Shown: positions 1-5,657, numbered from the stretch's first letter. The stretch is 6,148 nucleotides of DNA from Candidatus Omnitrophota bacterium (GCA_026387485.1 JAPLLQ010000039.1:1-6148); one strand, 5' to 3'. The notes: generated by a model from the letters alone, not told the origin. Made by a program: numbers and translations.

Positions 1-80
1 CCAGAATCGGAAAAGTAAAAATTATTGAAACTGTGCCTTGGGAGATAATTGAAGAGAAGATAACCAAGAGGTTTGCTTAA
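1..80 (+). CDS. C-terminal end of an unidentified protein (partial)
   Basis: An open frame enters from the left edge (first complete codon at 3-5) and ends at TAA 78-80. It gives 25 residues ending in VPWEIIEEKITKRFA, a charged amphipathic tail. The frame ends 3 bp before the stop of the leftward GspB-like gene, so the two units converge almost end to end. That tight fit supports it as a true gene end. Too little is present to name a family, and I see no motif in it. No clear intrinsic terminator separates the convergent genes. Confidence 0.5.
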   Translation, partial: RIGKVKIIETVPWEIIEEKITKRFA

Positions 81-83
81 AAA

Positions 84-499
84 CTATCTGGAAGGATTAG
101 CAAGTTCGATTATCTTGCCATTTAAATCTAATTTTACGCCATCTAAACTGATCTGCTTAACAATTGCTCCGCTGATCTTATCCTGTTCCCGAACAATCCG
201 GTTATTAATTAAGGCATAGCCCTGTTTATTACCTTCAAAAAATACTCCGTTGAGGATAAATCTAGGCTCGGATTCTTCGGTTGCTACCAGTGGCTCCTGT
301 GGTTCTTTAGTTTCTTTAGTAGCAACCTGAGGAGGAGATTTAGGAATAGCTACTGGCTCTTTTACTTCAGACTGAGGAATAGGAGCCTTCTTGGGATGCT
401 CCGAGCTTTGGTTTGAGCTTGTTCTACTAAAACCTTGGGCTGGCTATTTTTATTAATACCCTTTTCTACCTTTTTTAAGGCATCATAAATTATACTCAA
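84..499 (-). pseudogene. gspB: GspB/ExeB-like secretion protein, frame-disrupted and lacking its membrane helix
   Basis: The N-terminal part starts at TTG 499-497 and reads MSIIYDALKKVEKGI, matching the DALKKAE-type cytoplasmic start of GspB/ExeB proteins. That frame stops at TAA 364-362 after 45 codons. The C-terminal part lies in another frame, open from 443 to TAG 86-84. It holds a Pro/Lys/Glu-rich linker and a roughly 60-residue domain (FILNGVFFEGNKQGYALINN to the end) that fits the periplasmic GspB domain. This second frame has no ATG, GTG or TTG before the linker, so it is not an independent gene. Joining the parts needs a -1 shift (one missing base) between about 443 and 362, most plausibly near 395-406, where the linker sense changes over. 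The transmembrane helix that normally lies between the N-terminus and the linker is absent, suggesting a deletion or an assembly collapse. A direct repeat AAGCTC (420-415 and 408-403) lies beside the junction. In ExeAB systems GspB works with GspA to place the secretin in the outer membrane. Confidence 0.72.
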
Positions 500-1322
500 A
501 ACTCTTACCTCCCACAGCATAACTGCTTAATTCTTCAAGGCATTTATTGATAATATTGCTATCAATCTTGCGGGTCTCAGCAGCAAAACCGGCCAGAAGC
601 GAACGGTCACAGATCATATTGATTAAACGGGGAGTGCCGCAGGAAAAATCAGAGATCGCGGTAAGCGCCTCGTCAGAAAACTCTATCCCGCCGACTAACC
701 CGGCAATACTCAAGCGATGCTCAATGTAATGCCTTATTTCATTACGCTCCAAAGGCAAAATATGGTACCTGACCATTATCCGCTGCCTTAACTGCCGCAG
801 GCCATAGAGATTAAGCCGGGTATTTAATTCCGGCTGGCCGACTAAAATAACCTGAAGTAATTTTTCCTTTTCTGTCTCTAAATTTGAAAGTAAGCGGATT
901 TGTTCAAGCAGCCCGGGTTTTAAATTTTGGGCTTCATCAATAATCAAAGCTACGTTATTCCCGCAGCCGGACTCATTAAGCAGGAAGGCGTTTAACTGCC
1001 GGATTAGCCCTAGTTTAGTTTTATCCTCAGGCTTAATCCCGAAATCCATAACAATCGCCTCTAACAATTGGGTTTCGGAAAAGTAAGGGTTTAGGATTAA
1101 GGCGGTCTTGACGTTTTTCTCGAGCGAATTCAGGAAGAACCGGCAGATAGTGGTTTTACCGGTTCCGATTTCACCGGTTAAAACAATAACTCCTTTACGC
1201 TGAGAAACTCCATAATGCAGGTGAGCAAGCGCTTCTTTATGCTTAGCGCTTAAAAAAAAGAAGGCCGGGTCGCTGGTTACGTTAAAAGGTCTTTCTTTAA
1301 GTCCATAGAATTTACAGTACAT
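483..1322 (-). CDS. gspA: ExeA/GspA-type AAA ATPase (secretin assembly)
   Basis: The 279-residue protein opens with MYCKFYGLKERPFNV, the usual start of ExeA/GspA/MshM ATPases. It has a Walker A motif GEIGTGKTT (residues 50-58), a Walker B VALIIDEAQ (124-132), a VGQPEL segment (161-166) in the sensor-1 region, an arginine-finger-like RQLRQRI around 176-182, and a GTPRLIN sensor-2 motif (229-235). It lacks the C-terminal membrane and peptidoglycan-binding parts of long ExeA proteins, so it is the short form, similar in length to MshM. Known family role: nucleotide-driven assembly of secretin or pilus machinery with a GspB partner. The GspB-like gene follows directly and overlaps it by 17 bp, which supports that role. 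The start ATG has a GAGGAAG ribosome site 6 bp upstream and a strong promoter. The alternative is an MSHA-type ATPase; the AAA assignment itself is firm. Confidence 0.9.
   Translation of the reverse strand: MYCKFYGLKERPFNVTSDPAFFFLSAKHKEALAHLHYGVSQRKGVIVLTGEIGTGKTTICRFFLNSLEKNVKTALILNPYFSETQLLEAIVMDFGIKPEDKTKLGLIRQLNAFLLNESGCGNNVALIIDEAQNLKPGLLEQIRLLSNLETEKEKLLQVILVGQPELNTRLNLYGLRQLRQRIMVRYHILPLERNEIRHYIEHRLSIAGLVGGIEFSDEALTAISDFSCGTPRLINMICDRSLLAGFAAETRKIDSNIINKCLEELSSYAVGGKSFEYNL
508..513 (-). promoter_or_regulatory. Shine-Dalgarno site for the TTG start of the GspB-like gene
   Basis: GGGAGG (513 down to 508) lies 8 bp upstream of TTG 499-497 on the minus strand, inside the end of the ATPase gene. 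No ATG serves this frame: the nearby ATG codons at 486-481 lead to a stop within four codons. The strong site therefore decides the unusual TTG start. Confidence 0.75.
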
Positions 1323-1340
1323 TTTCTTCCTCGATTAGCT

Positions 1341-1369
1341 ATTATAACAAAAATCTTCTAAATTGTAAA
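1341..1369 (-). promoter_or_regulatory. Leftward sigma70-type promoter for the ATPase/GspB-like unit
   Basis: On the minus strand, TTTACA (1369-1364) and a perfect TATAAT (1346-1341) are separated by exactly 17 bp. The -10 is preceded by TGT, giving an extended -10. Transcription would start near 1334, leaving a leader of only about 12 nt that is nearly all ribosome site. The call rests on consensus match; the start site is inferred. Confidence 0.8.
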
Positions 1370-1373
1370 GTAT

Positions 1374-1402
1374 TTGACAGGAGTATAAATATATGTTATT
1401 AT
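1374..1402 (+). promoter_or_regulatory. Rightward sigma70-type promoter for the PilZ operon
   Basis: A perfect TTGACA (1374-1379) and TATTAT (1397-1402) are separated by 17 bp, with TGT just before the -10 (extended -10). Transcription would start near 1409, giving a leader of about 49 nt before TTG 1458. The two divergent promoters stand back to back with 4 bp (1370-1373) between their -35 boxes, so RNA polymerases on the two probably interfere, or one regulator can govern both. Confidence 0.82.
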
Positions 1403-1412
1403 TTCCTATCAA

Positions 1413-1453
1413 ATGAAGGAAGAAAGCCACGGCTTCCTCATTCATTGAGGGAA
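1413..1453 (+). promoter_or_regulatory. Leader with two mutually exclusive hairpins over the ribosome site
   Basis: Three segments can be seen: 1 = ATGAAGGAAG (1413-1422), 2 = CTTCCTCAT (1433-1441), 3 = TGAGGGAA (1446-1453). Segment 2 pairs with segment 1, apart from one bulged A at 1417. Alternatively TTCCTCA of segment 2 (1434-1440) pairs with segment 3, apart from one bulged G, across a TTCAT loop. Segment 3 contains the GAGGG ribosome site of the PilZ gene. Pairing 1-2 would free it and pairing 2-3 would hide it. This is a translational-switch layout read from complementarity alone; no folding energy was computed and no ligand is implied by the sequence. Confidence 0.45.
1447..1451 (+). 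promoter_or_regulatory. Shine-Dalgarno site for the TTG start of the first PilZ gene
   Basis: GAGGG lies 6 bp before TTG 1458-1460. No in-frame ATG occurs near the start of the PilZ domain, so this site supports the TTG start. It is also part of the possible masking hairpin in the leader. Confidence 0.75.
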
Positions 1454-1457
1454 AAAA

Positions 1458-1802
1458 TTGGCGTTAAAACCAAAATATAAGAGACAATTCAGCCGGATCG
1501 ACCTGCATGCGCCTTTGCGTTATCAGGTACGAGGGTATGCTGAATTTGCCAATGCTATCTCTGATAATGTAAGCTTAGGCGGAATGGCTTTTAATGCTCA
1601 TCGCTTTTTGGCTCCGGAAACAACCATCATGCTGGAGGTCAATTTATTATCAAGAATCCTTCACCCGATAGCTAGAATTAAATGGTGCCAGCCATTGCCG
1701 CACTCAGACAGAAGCAGGTTAGGAGTAGAATTTTTAGAATTTAACCAGATTGAAAAGAATTACCTCTCGGATTATATTGATATGCAACAGGGAGTATTAT
1801 AA
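1458..1802 (+). CDS. PilZ domain protein (c-di-GMP receptor), first copy
   Basis: The 114-residue protein is essentially one PilZ domain. It shows both c-di-GMP-binding motifs: RxxxR as R9-QFS-R13, and [D/N]xSxxG as N37-V-S39-L-G-G42. The closing GVEFLEF strand and a C-terminal helix ending in DYID also fit. Single-domain PilZ proteins bind c-di-GMP and act by contacting partner proteins in motility, secretion or envelope synthesis; no target can be read here. There is no signal peptide or membrane segment, so it is cytoplasmic. It is the first gene of the rightward operon, starts at TTG with a GAGGG site, and is preceded by a strong promoter and a possible RNA switch. The next gene follows after 20 bp. 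Confidence 0.88.
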   Translation: MALKPKYKRQFSRIDLHAPLRYQVRGYAEFANAISDNVSLGGMAFNAHRFLAPETTIMLEVNLLSRILHPIARIKWCQPLPHSDRSRLGVEFLEFNQIEKNYLSDYIDMQQGVL

Positions 1803-1822
1803 GGAAAGGAACTTAATAAATT

Positions 1823-2023
1823 ATGAGCCCAGAACAAGCACAAGCAGCGGCTCCGGCAACCCCGGAAGCGAAGCCTAAGGAAGAAAAACAGACTAACTGC
1901 CTGGCCTGCAACAAACCGATAAAAAAACTAAAACGTTATTACCGTAACGGCAAGTTCTATTGCAGTAAAAAATGCTGGAAGAATTTTTTAGCTAAAACAA
2001 AAACAGAGAAGGAAGCTAAATGA
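1823..2023 (+). CDS. Small four-cysteine zinc-ribbon/TRASH-like protein
   Basis: The 66-residue protein has a flexible Ala/Pro/Glu/Lys-rich N-terminus (1-23), then a compact module with C26-x2-C29 and C47-x3-C51 separated by 17 residues, and a Lys-rich tail. The RNGKFYCSKKCWKNF segment resembles the second half of TRASH/treble-clef zinc modules (aromatic, FCSxxC, then aromatic). One metal ion, probably zinc, would be bound by the four cysteines. Function is unknown; the basic character would suit contact with nucleic acid or an acidic partner. AGGA (1807-1810) lies 12 bp before the ATG. Its stop overlaps the next PilZ start as ATGA, so it is translationally coupled and sits between two PilZ genes. 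Confidence 0.8.
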   Translation: MSPEQAQAAAPATPEAKPKEEKQTNCLACNKPIKKLKRYYRNGKFYCSKKCWKNFLAKTKTEKEAK

Positions 2024-2424
2024 AGATTAAGTCCCCTGCGGATAAAAGAAGATTCCCGAGGATAAATAAAGAGCTGCCTTTTAAAGTAGCGGCAAATGGC
2101 TATGCTTTTTCTACGGCAACCCAAAACTTGAGCTGCGTAGGCGCCTATTGCCAGATTAAAAAATACATCCCACCATTTACTAAAGTAAAGATTAAACTGG
2201 CCCTGCCGATAAAAACAGGCAGGAGCAGCAAGTCTTATTCTGTCGAGTGCGAAGGCGTGATTGTCAGGACTGAAGACAAAGAGAAGAGCGGTTTTAATAT
2301 CGCCATATTCTTTAACGCCATTAATGAATCCCAGCGTAAAAAGATATCCGAGTATATAGACCAGTTCTTGCCCAAAAACCCCCCGGTTTCTCATTCATCC
2401 CCTCTAGCAAGATGGGAAAAATAG
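2020..2424 (+). CDS. PilZ domain protein (c-di-GMP receptor), second copy
   Basis: The 134-residue protein carries RxxxR as R10-RFP-R14 and the [D/N]xSxxG motif as N36-L-S38-C-V-G41, so both c-di-GMP-binding elements are intact. The remainder fits the PilZ barrel (VKIKLALPI, CEGVIVRTE, FNIAIFF) plus a C-terminal helix (ESQRKKISEYIDQF) and a short polar tail. It is cytoplasmic and has no output domain. It is longer than the first copy and clearly divergent from it, so the pair is not a recent duplication. It starts within the stop of the zinc-ribbon gene (4-bp overlap) and overlaps the following DUF4416 gene by 13 bp. The partner it controls is not evident. Confidence 0.87.
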   Translation: MKIKSPADKRRFPRINKELPFKVAANGYAFSTATQNLSCVGAYCQIKKYIPPFTKVKIKLALPIKTGRSSKSYSVECEGVIVRTEDKEKSGFNIAIFFNAINESQRKKISEYIDQFLPKNPPVSHSSPLARWEK

Positions 2425-2924
2425 CCAAAGCCAGGCCTGTTAAGTTAATCACCGGTTTTATCTTTAAGGATAATGCGGCATTTAAAAAAGCTAAAATTCT
2501 GCTTAAGCAGCGTTTTGGCAAAATTGACTTTGAAAGCCAAACCCTGCCTTTTAACCTCACCGATTATTATAAAAAAGAGTTTGGCGACGGTTTGAAAAGA
2601 GTATTTATAAGTTTTAGAAGACAAATCCCGCCACAAGAACTCTCCAAGATAAAAGTTTTTACCAACCAGATCGAAAAAAAAATTTCTTGTGGTAAAAACA
2701 GATTGGTTAATATTGACCCCGGGTATTTGGATTTAGCTAAACTCATCCTAGCTTCCACTAAAGATTACGTCCACCGCATCTATCTGGATAAAGGTATTTA
2801 CGCCGAAATTACTTTATTCTACCAGGACAAGTCTTTTAAACCCTGGACTTGGACCTATCCGGATTACCGCACTCCGGAATATATCGCGATATTTAACCAT
2901 ATTAGAGAAATATATGCCCAATAG
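2412..2924 (+). CDS. DUF4416 family protein
   Basis: The 170-residue protein matches the DUF4416 pattern as I recall it: a VKLITGFIF strand near the start, the FNLTDYYKKEFG block (47-58) followed by LKRVFISF (61-68), NIDPGYLDLAKLILASTKDY (100-119), HRIYLDKGIYAEITLFY (121-137), and WTYPDYRTPEYI near the C-terminus (147-158). The length is normal for the family, so it looks complete. It is a soluble protein with no signal peptide. The biochemical role of the family is not known to me. The start at 2412 has no good ribosome site, but it lies inside the end of the PilZ gene, which suggests coupled translation. It overlaps the M48 protease gene by 11 bp. Confidence 0.87.
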   Translation: MGKIAKARPVKLITGFIFKDNAAFKKAKILLKQRFGKIDFESQTLPFNLTDYYKKEFGDGLKRVFISFRRQIPPQELSKIKVFTNQIEKKISCGKNRLVNIDPGYLDLAKLILASTKDYVHRIYLDKGIYAEITLFYQDKSFKPWTWTYPDYRTPEYIAIFNHIREIYAQ

Positions 2925-3666
2925 ATTTAAATTGGTTAATTTTATAATACTTAGCGCCTTGCTTTTATTAGCAAGCGGATGTACTACTATCTATAACCCC
3001 GCCACCCAAAGAAGAGAGATGATTTTAATCAATACTGAAAATGAAATTGCCTTAGGTATTGATATGGATAAACAAATCCGCAGGGAGTTAAAAGTCTGGG
3101 ATGACCCCCAGATGCAAAAACGGCTGGATGAAATCGGCCAAAAAGTAGCTACTACTTCAGACAGGCAGGATCTAAAATATAATTTTAAAATTGTTAAGGA
3201 TGAAGAGTTTAATGCCTTTGCCATCCCGGGAGGTTTTGTTTACGTAAATAGCGGATTAATTAAAGCCGCTGATGACGACGAATTAGCTGCGGTAGTAGCT
3301 CATGAGATTGCGCATACTGCTGCTCGGCACAGCGTAAAACGGCGGCAGGCTAACTTAGGATACCAACTGATTATGAATATTGCTTTAGGTGCAAGTGGGC
3401 AACAAGCAGTATTACAGGCGGTAGATATCTCTTTCAACTTAGTCAGCCTAGGATACAGTCGGCAAGATGAATTCTTAGCTGATAAATTGGGGGTAAAATA
3501 TACCTACCTTTCCGGATATAATCCTATTGGTATGGTGACCTTTTTTCAAAAGTTAGATAAACAAAAGAAGCCGGGAATAACTCCACCGGTCTTCTTAAGC
3601 TCCCATCCGCCGGTTAAAGACCGGATTGAACGGGCAAAAAACGAGATTAGTTTGCTGAAAAAATAG
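2914..3666 (+). CDS. M48 family zinc metalloprotease lipoprotein (BepA/LoiP-like)
   Basis: The 250-residue protein starts with a lipoprotein signal peptide (hydrophobic 8-20, lipobox LASGC with C23 as the lipidated residue). Thr at position +2 fits outer-membrane sorting under the E. coli rule. The protease domain has HEIAH (130-134) for zinc and catalysis, and DEFLAD (186-191), where E187 would be the third zinc ligand. It ends with SSHPP (229-233) and the following DRIERAKNE helix typical of M48 peptidases. It lacks the TPR region of BepA, so it is closer to the short LoiP/YcaL type. Role by family: periplasmic quality control or turnover of outer-membrane proteins. All catalytic residues are present. 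It overlaps DUF4416 by 11 bp and ends 3 bp before the radical SAM gene. Confidence 0.93.
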   Translation: MPNRFKLVNFIILSALLLLASGCTTIYNPATQRREMILINTENEIALGIDMDKQIRRELKVWDDPQMQKRLDEIGQKVATTSDRQDLKYNFKIVKDEEFNAFAIPGGFVYVNSGLIKAADDDELAAVVAHEIAHTAARHSVKRRQANLGYQLIMNIALGASGQQAVLQAVDISFNLVSLGYSRQDEFLADKLGVKYTYLSGYNPIGMVTFFQKLDKQKKPGITPPVFLSSHPPVKDRIERAKNEISLLKK

Positions 3667-3669
3667 CTA

Positions 3670-4641
3670 ATGAGCCATCCTGCCTATCTAGAAGCTTGCC
3701 AAAACGGTTACCTTGATAAAATTATTGCTCAACTCTCTAAAATGCTTGAGAGCTGTGTGATTTGCCCGCGTAAATGTAAAATCAATCGCTTAGCTCAAAA
3801 AAAAGGTTTTTGTAAAACTGGTCTTAAGGCAAAGGTTTATAGTTTTATGCCGCATCATGGCGAAGAGCCGCCTATATCCGGAGAAAAAGGCTCCGGAACA
3901 ATATTTTTTTCTAATTGCAATATGGGCTGTGTGTATTGCCAAAACTATGAATTTAGCCAATTAGGAGAGGGGAGAGAAGTAGATACCCATGAACTGGCTA
4001 AGATTATGCTGGAATTGCAAGTAATGGGTTGCCATAATATTAACTTAGTCACCCCTACGCACGTCTTGCCCCAAATCCTTAAAGCTTTAAAAATTGCAAT
4101 TGAGCAAGGTTTAAATATCCCGCTTGTTTATAACACCTCTGGTTATGAACTACCCCAGATAATAAAATTACTCGACGGTATTATAGATATTTATCTTACT
4201 GATATGCGCTATGCCGATGAAAATATGTCTATTAAATATTCTTTAGCCCCGGGTTACCCGCAATATAACCAGGAAGCAGTAAAAGAGATGCACCGGCAAG
4301 TTGGCCTGGCTAAAATTAATGCTCAAGGAATTATAGAAAGCGGCTTGATTATCAGGCACCTGGTCCTACCTAATAATATTTCCGGCACAGAGAAAATCAT
4401 GCGCTTTATTAAAAATGAACTCTCCGAAGATACCTACGTCAGCCTGATGAGCCAGTATCTGCCCTATTATAAGGCAGCTGAATCTCAAGGAGTTGAACGT
4501 AGATTAAATGAAGTTGAATATGAAGAAGCCAAAAAGATAATGGAAAAATATAACCTAGCTAACGGCTGGATTCAGGAATCTTTGGCTTTAGAGAGATTTG
4601 CCGGAGTGAATATCAAGCCGACCTTAAAGAAAAATGCTTAA
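3670..4641 (+). CDS. PflX-like radical SAM protein (pyruvate formate-lyase activating enzyme-like)
   Basis: The 323-residue protein has the radical SAM cluster motif C83-x3-C87-x2-C90 in SNCNMGCVYCQN. Upstream there is an additional cysteine set, C29-x2-C32-x3-C36 plus C48, typical of the PflX (COG1313) group. Family blocks include NLVTPTHVLP (125-134), VYNTSGYE (153-160), IYLTDMRYAD (174-183) and IIRHLVLPN (227-235). It would bind a 4Fe-4S cluster and cleave S-adenosylmethionine to a 5'-deoxyadenosyl radical. The substrate of PflX-type enzymes is not established, and no glycyl-radical enzyme is visible in the window, so activation of a pyruvate formate-lyase should not be assumed. It starts 3 bp after the protease gene without a clear ribosome site and overlaps the DUF2062 gene by 8 bp. 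Confidence 0.92.
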   Translation: MSHPAYLEACQNGYLDKIIAQLSKMLESCVICPRKCKINRLAQKKGFCKTGLKAKVYSFMPHHGEEPPISGEKGSGTIFFSNCNMGCVYCQNYEFSQLGEGREVDTHELAKIMLELQVMGCHNINLVTPTHVLPQILKALKIAIEQGLNIPLVYNTSGYELPQIIKLLDGIIDIYLTDMRYADENMSIKYSLAPGYPQYNQEAVKEMHRQVGLAKINAQGIIESGLIIRHLVLPNNISGTEKIMRFIKNELSEDTYVSLMSQYLPYYKAAESQGVERRLNEVEYEEAKKIMEKYNLANGWIQESLALERFAGVNIKPTLKKNA

Positions 4642-5110
4642 AAATATTAAGGATAAGATTTATAAATTTTTTAACTGGCTCTATCTAAAACTGGTTAAAA
4701 TTGATGATACTCCCCAGAAGATTGCCTTAGGGTTTGGTTTGGGAGTATTTGTGGGAATCTTACCCGGGACCGGGCCATTAGTAGCTCTATTTCTGGCATT
4801 TATTTTCAAGGTCAACCGGGCCAGTGCTTTATTAGGAAGCTTATTGACCAATACCTGGCTAAGCTTTGTAACTTTTATCTTGGCAATAAAGATCGGTTCT
4901 GCTATATTTAATCTAAGCTGGCAGGAGCTCGAGCAAGGCTGGATTTCACTCTTAAAAGAGTTTAGCTGGCAGAGCCTATTTAAAGTATCACTATTAAAAA
5001 TAGTCCTTCCAACTATAACCGGATTTTTTATCGTATCTTTTTTTCTTGGGGTATTAACCTATAGCATTACCTTAATTATTATTAAAAGACGGAGGAAGCA
5101 TGGAAATTAA
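4634..5110 (+). CDS. DUF2062 domain membrane protein
   Basis: The 158-residue protein has the DUF2062 signature: DDTPQKIALGFGLGVFVGILP (25-45), then a Gly/Pro-rich turn PGTGP and NRASALLGSLLTNTW (61-75). Hydrophobic stretches at about 31-59, 66-92 and 121-150 predict three or four inner-membrane helices. A short amphipathic segment (WQELEQGWISLLKEFSWQSL) lies between them, and the C-terminus is strongly basic (KRRRKHGN), suggesting a cytoplasmic end. The function of the family is unknown. The gene overlaps its neighbours by 8 bp upstream and 11 bp downstream, so it is translated as part of the operon. The next gene also encodes a membrane protein, which makes physical association possible but unproven. 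Confidence 0.88.
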   Translation: MLKNIKDKIYKFFNWLYLKLVKIDDTPQKIALGFGLGVFVGILPGTGPLVALFLAFIFKVNRASALLGSLLTNTWLSFVTFILAIKIGSAIFNLSWQELEQGWISLLKEFSWQSLFKVSLLKIVLPTITGFFIVSFFLGVLTYSITLIIIKRRRKHGN

Positions 5111-5606
5111 AACCCTGATCAAGAATGAAAAGCGTAATTTTAATACGGCGATCTGTCTTATCGGAATAATCCCGTTTTTAGTTTTTATGTACTTACTTGT
5201 ACGCAGGGTTTCTTCTTTTAATATACTGATCGGCGAAATCGGCTATATTATGTTTTTTACGCTGGTTGTATTCCTGTTAGGTATATACGTAGGTAGAAAA
5301 ATGCTGCTCTCTTTATTAGCTGAGTTGATTGAAAAGAACCACTTGGCTGCAATTACCGAAACTACCTTAGCTTTAGGCCATGAGATCAATAATCCGCTTT
5401 TAGCTATCCGGGGCAATCTTGAGCTCCTTGATTACGATGCTAAAGAAATTCAAATCCCGGATAAGATAAAGATCCGCCTAGATATAATTAAAGGCAATTT
5501 TGAACGCATAAGGGAGGCCACGGATAAACTTAGCCATCTTTCCAAACCTGTCTCAAGCACCATCTTCGGCGATACTAAAATGGTAGACTTAAACAAATCC
5601 CAATAA
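5100..5606 (+). CDS. Membrane-anchored histidine-kinase DHp domain without an ATPase domain
   Basis: The 168-residue protein has two predicted membrane helices (about 17-34 and 45-64) with a very short loop between them. A linker helix (68-90) then leads into a HisKA dimerization domain. The H-box reads ALGHEINNPL (91-100): H94 is the phospho-accepting histidine, and E95 with N98 gives the ExxN pattern linked to kinase and phosphatase action. The second DHp helix (about 121-147) ends in KLSHLSKPV. The protein then stops after KMVDLNKS, where kinases normally pass into the HATPase domain. N, G1 and G2 boxes are absent, and the 51 bp that follow do not encode them in any frame. It cannot bind ATP by itself. 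It may act as a phosphotransfer or dimer partner, as a scaffold for another kinase, or be an old truncation. The start has GGAGG (5091-5095) just upstream. Confidence 0.85.
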   Translation: MEIKTLIKNEKRNFNTAICLIGIIPFLVFMYLLVRRVSSFNILIGEIGYIMFFTLVVFLLGIYVGRKMLLSLLAELIEKNHLAAITETTLALGHEINNPLLAIRGNLELLDYDAKEIQIPDKIKIRLDIIKGNFERIREATDKLSHLSKPVSSTIFGDTKMVDLNKSQ

Positions 5607-5646
5607 GCAAATATCTAATCCATTATTTAATATGATTGAAACTAAT

Positions 5647-5652
5647 AGGAGG
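5647..5652 (+). promoter_or_regulatory. Consensus Shine-Dalgarno site for the DRE-TIM enzyme
   Basis: A perfect AGGAGG lies 5 bp before ATG 5658. It is the strongest ribosome site in the rightward series, whose other internal genes mostly rely on overlap. The 51-bp gap before the gene shows no convincing promoter or terminator, so the gene may still be co-transcribed with the operon. Confidence 0.8.
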
Positions 5653-5657
5653 AATTA

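Noticed and set aside
60..110. Intrinsic terminator between the convergent genes
   Set aside because: Only a weak AACC/GGTT pairing is visible, with no GC-rich stem and T-run for either direction.
362..443. Programmed -1 frameshift producing a full GspB-like protein
   Set aside because: No X XXY YYZ slippery heptamer in the right frame and no clear downstream hairpin were found. The missing membrane helix also fits a deletion or error better.
547..729. 60-codon rightward open frame
   Set aside because: It lies opposite the conserved C-terminal part of the ExeA-type ATPase and has no recognisable features.
1409..1457. c-di-GMP-I (GEMM) riboswitch before the PilZ gene, suggested by AAAGCCACGG
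   Set aside because: The transcript leader is only about 49 nt. The GGGCAAACC half, the GNRA tetraloop helix and the receptor helix of GEMM are not present, so only a short chance-like match remains.
1957..2394. 145-codon open frame on the minus strand
   Set aside because: It lies opposite the second PilZ gene and the end of the zinc-ribbon gene, both with clear motifs. It shows no family features or ribosome site and is a shadow frame.
3670..4641. Radical SAM member of an AmmeMemoRadiSam cluster
   Set aside because: No MEMO or AMMECR1 domain gene is adjacent, and the N-terminal cysteine pattern with VTPTHVLP and YNTSGYE fits the PflX group better.
5607..5657. Separate promoter for the DRE-TIM gene
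   Set aside because: The gap is AT-rich, but no -35/-10 pair with proper spacing is convincing. Only the ribosome site is clear.
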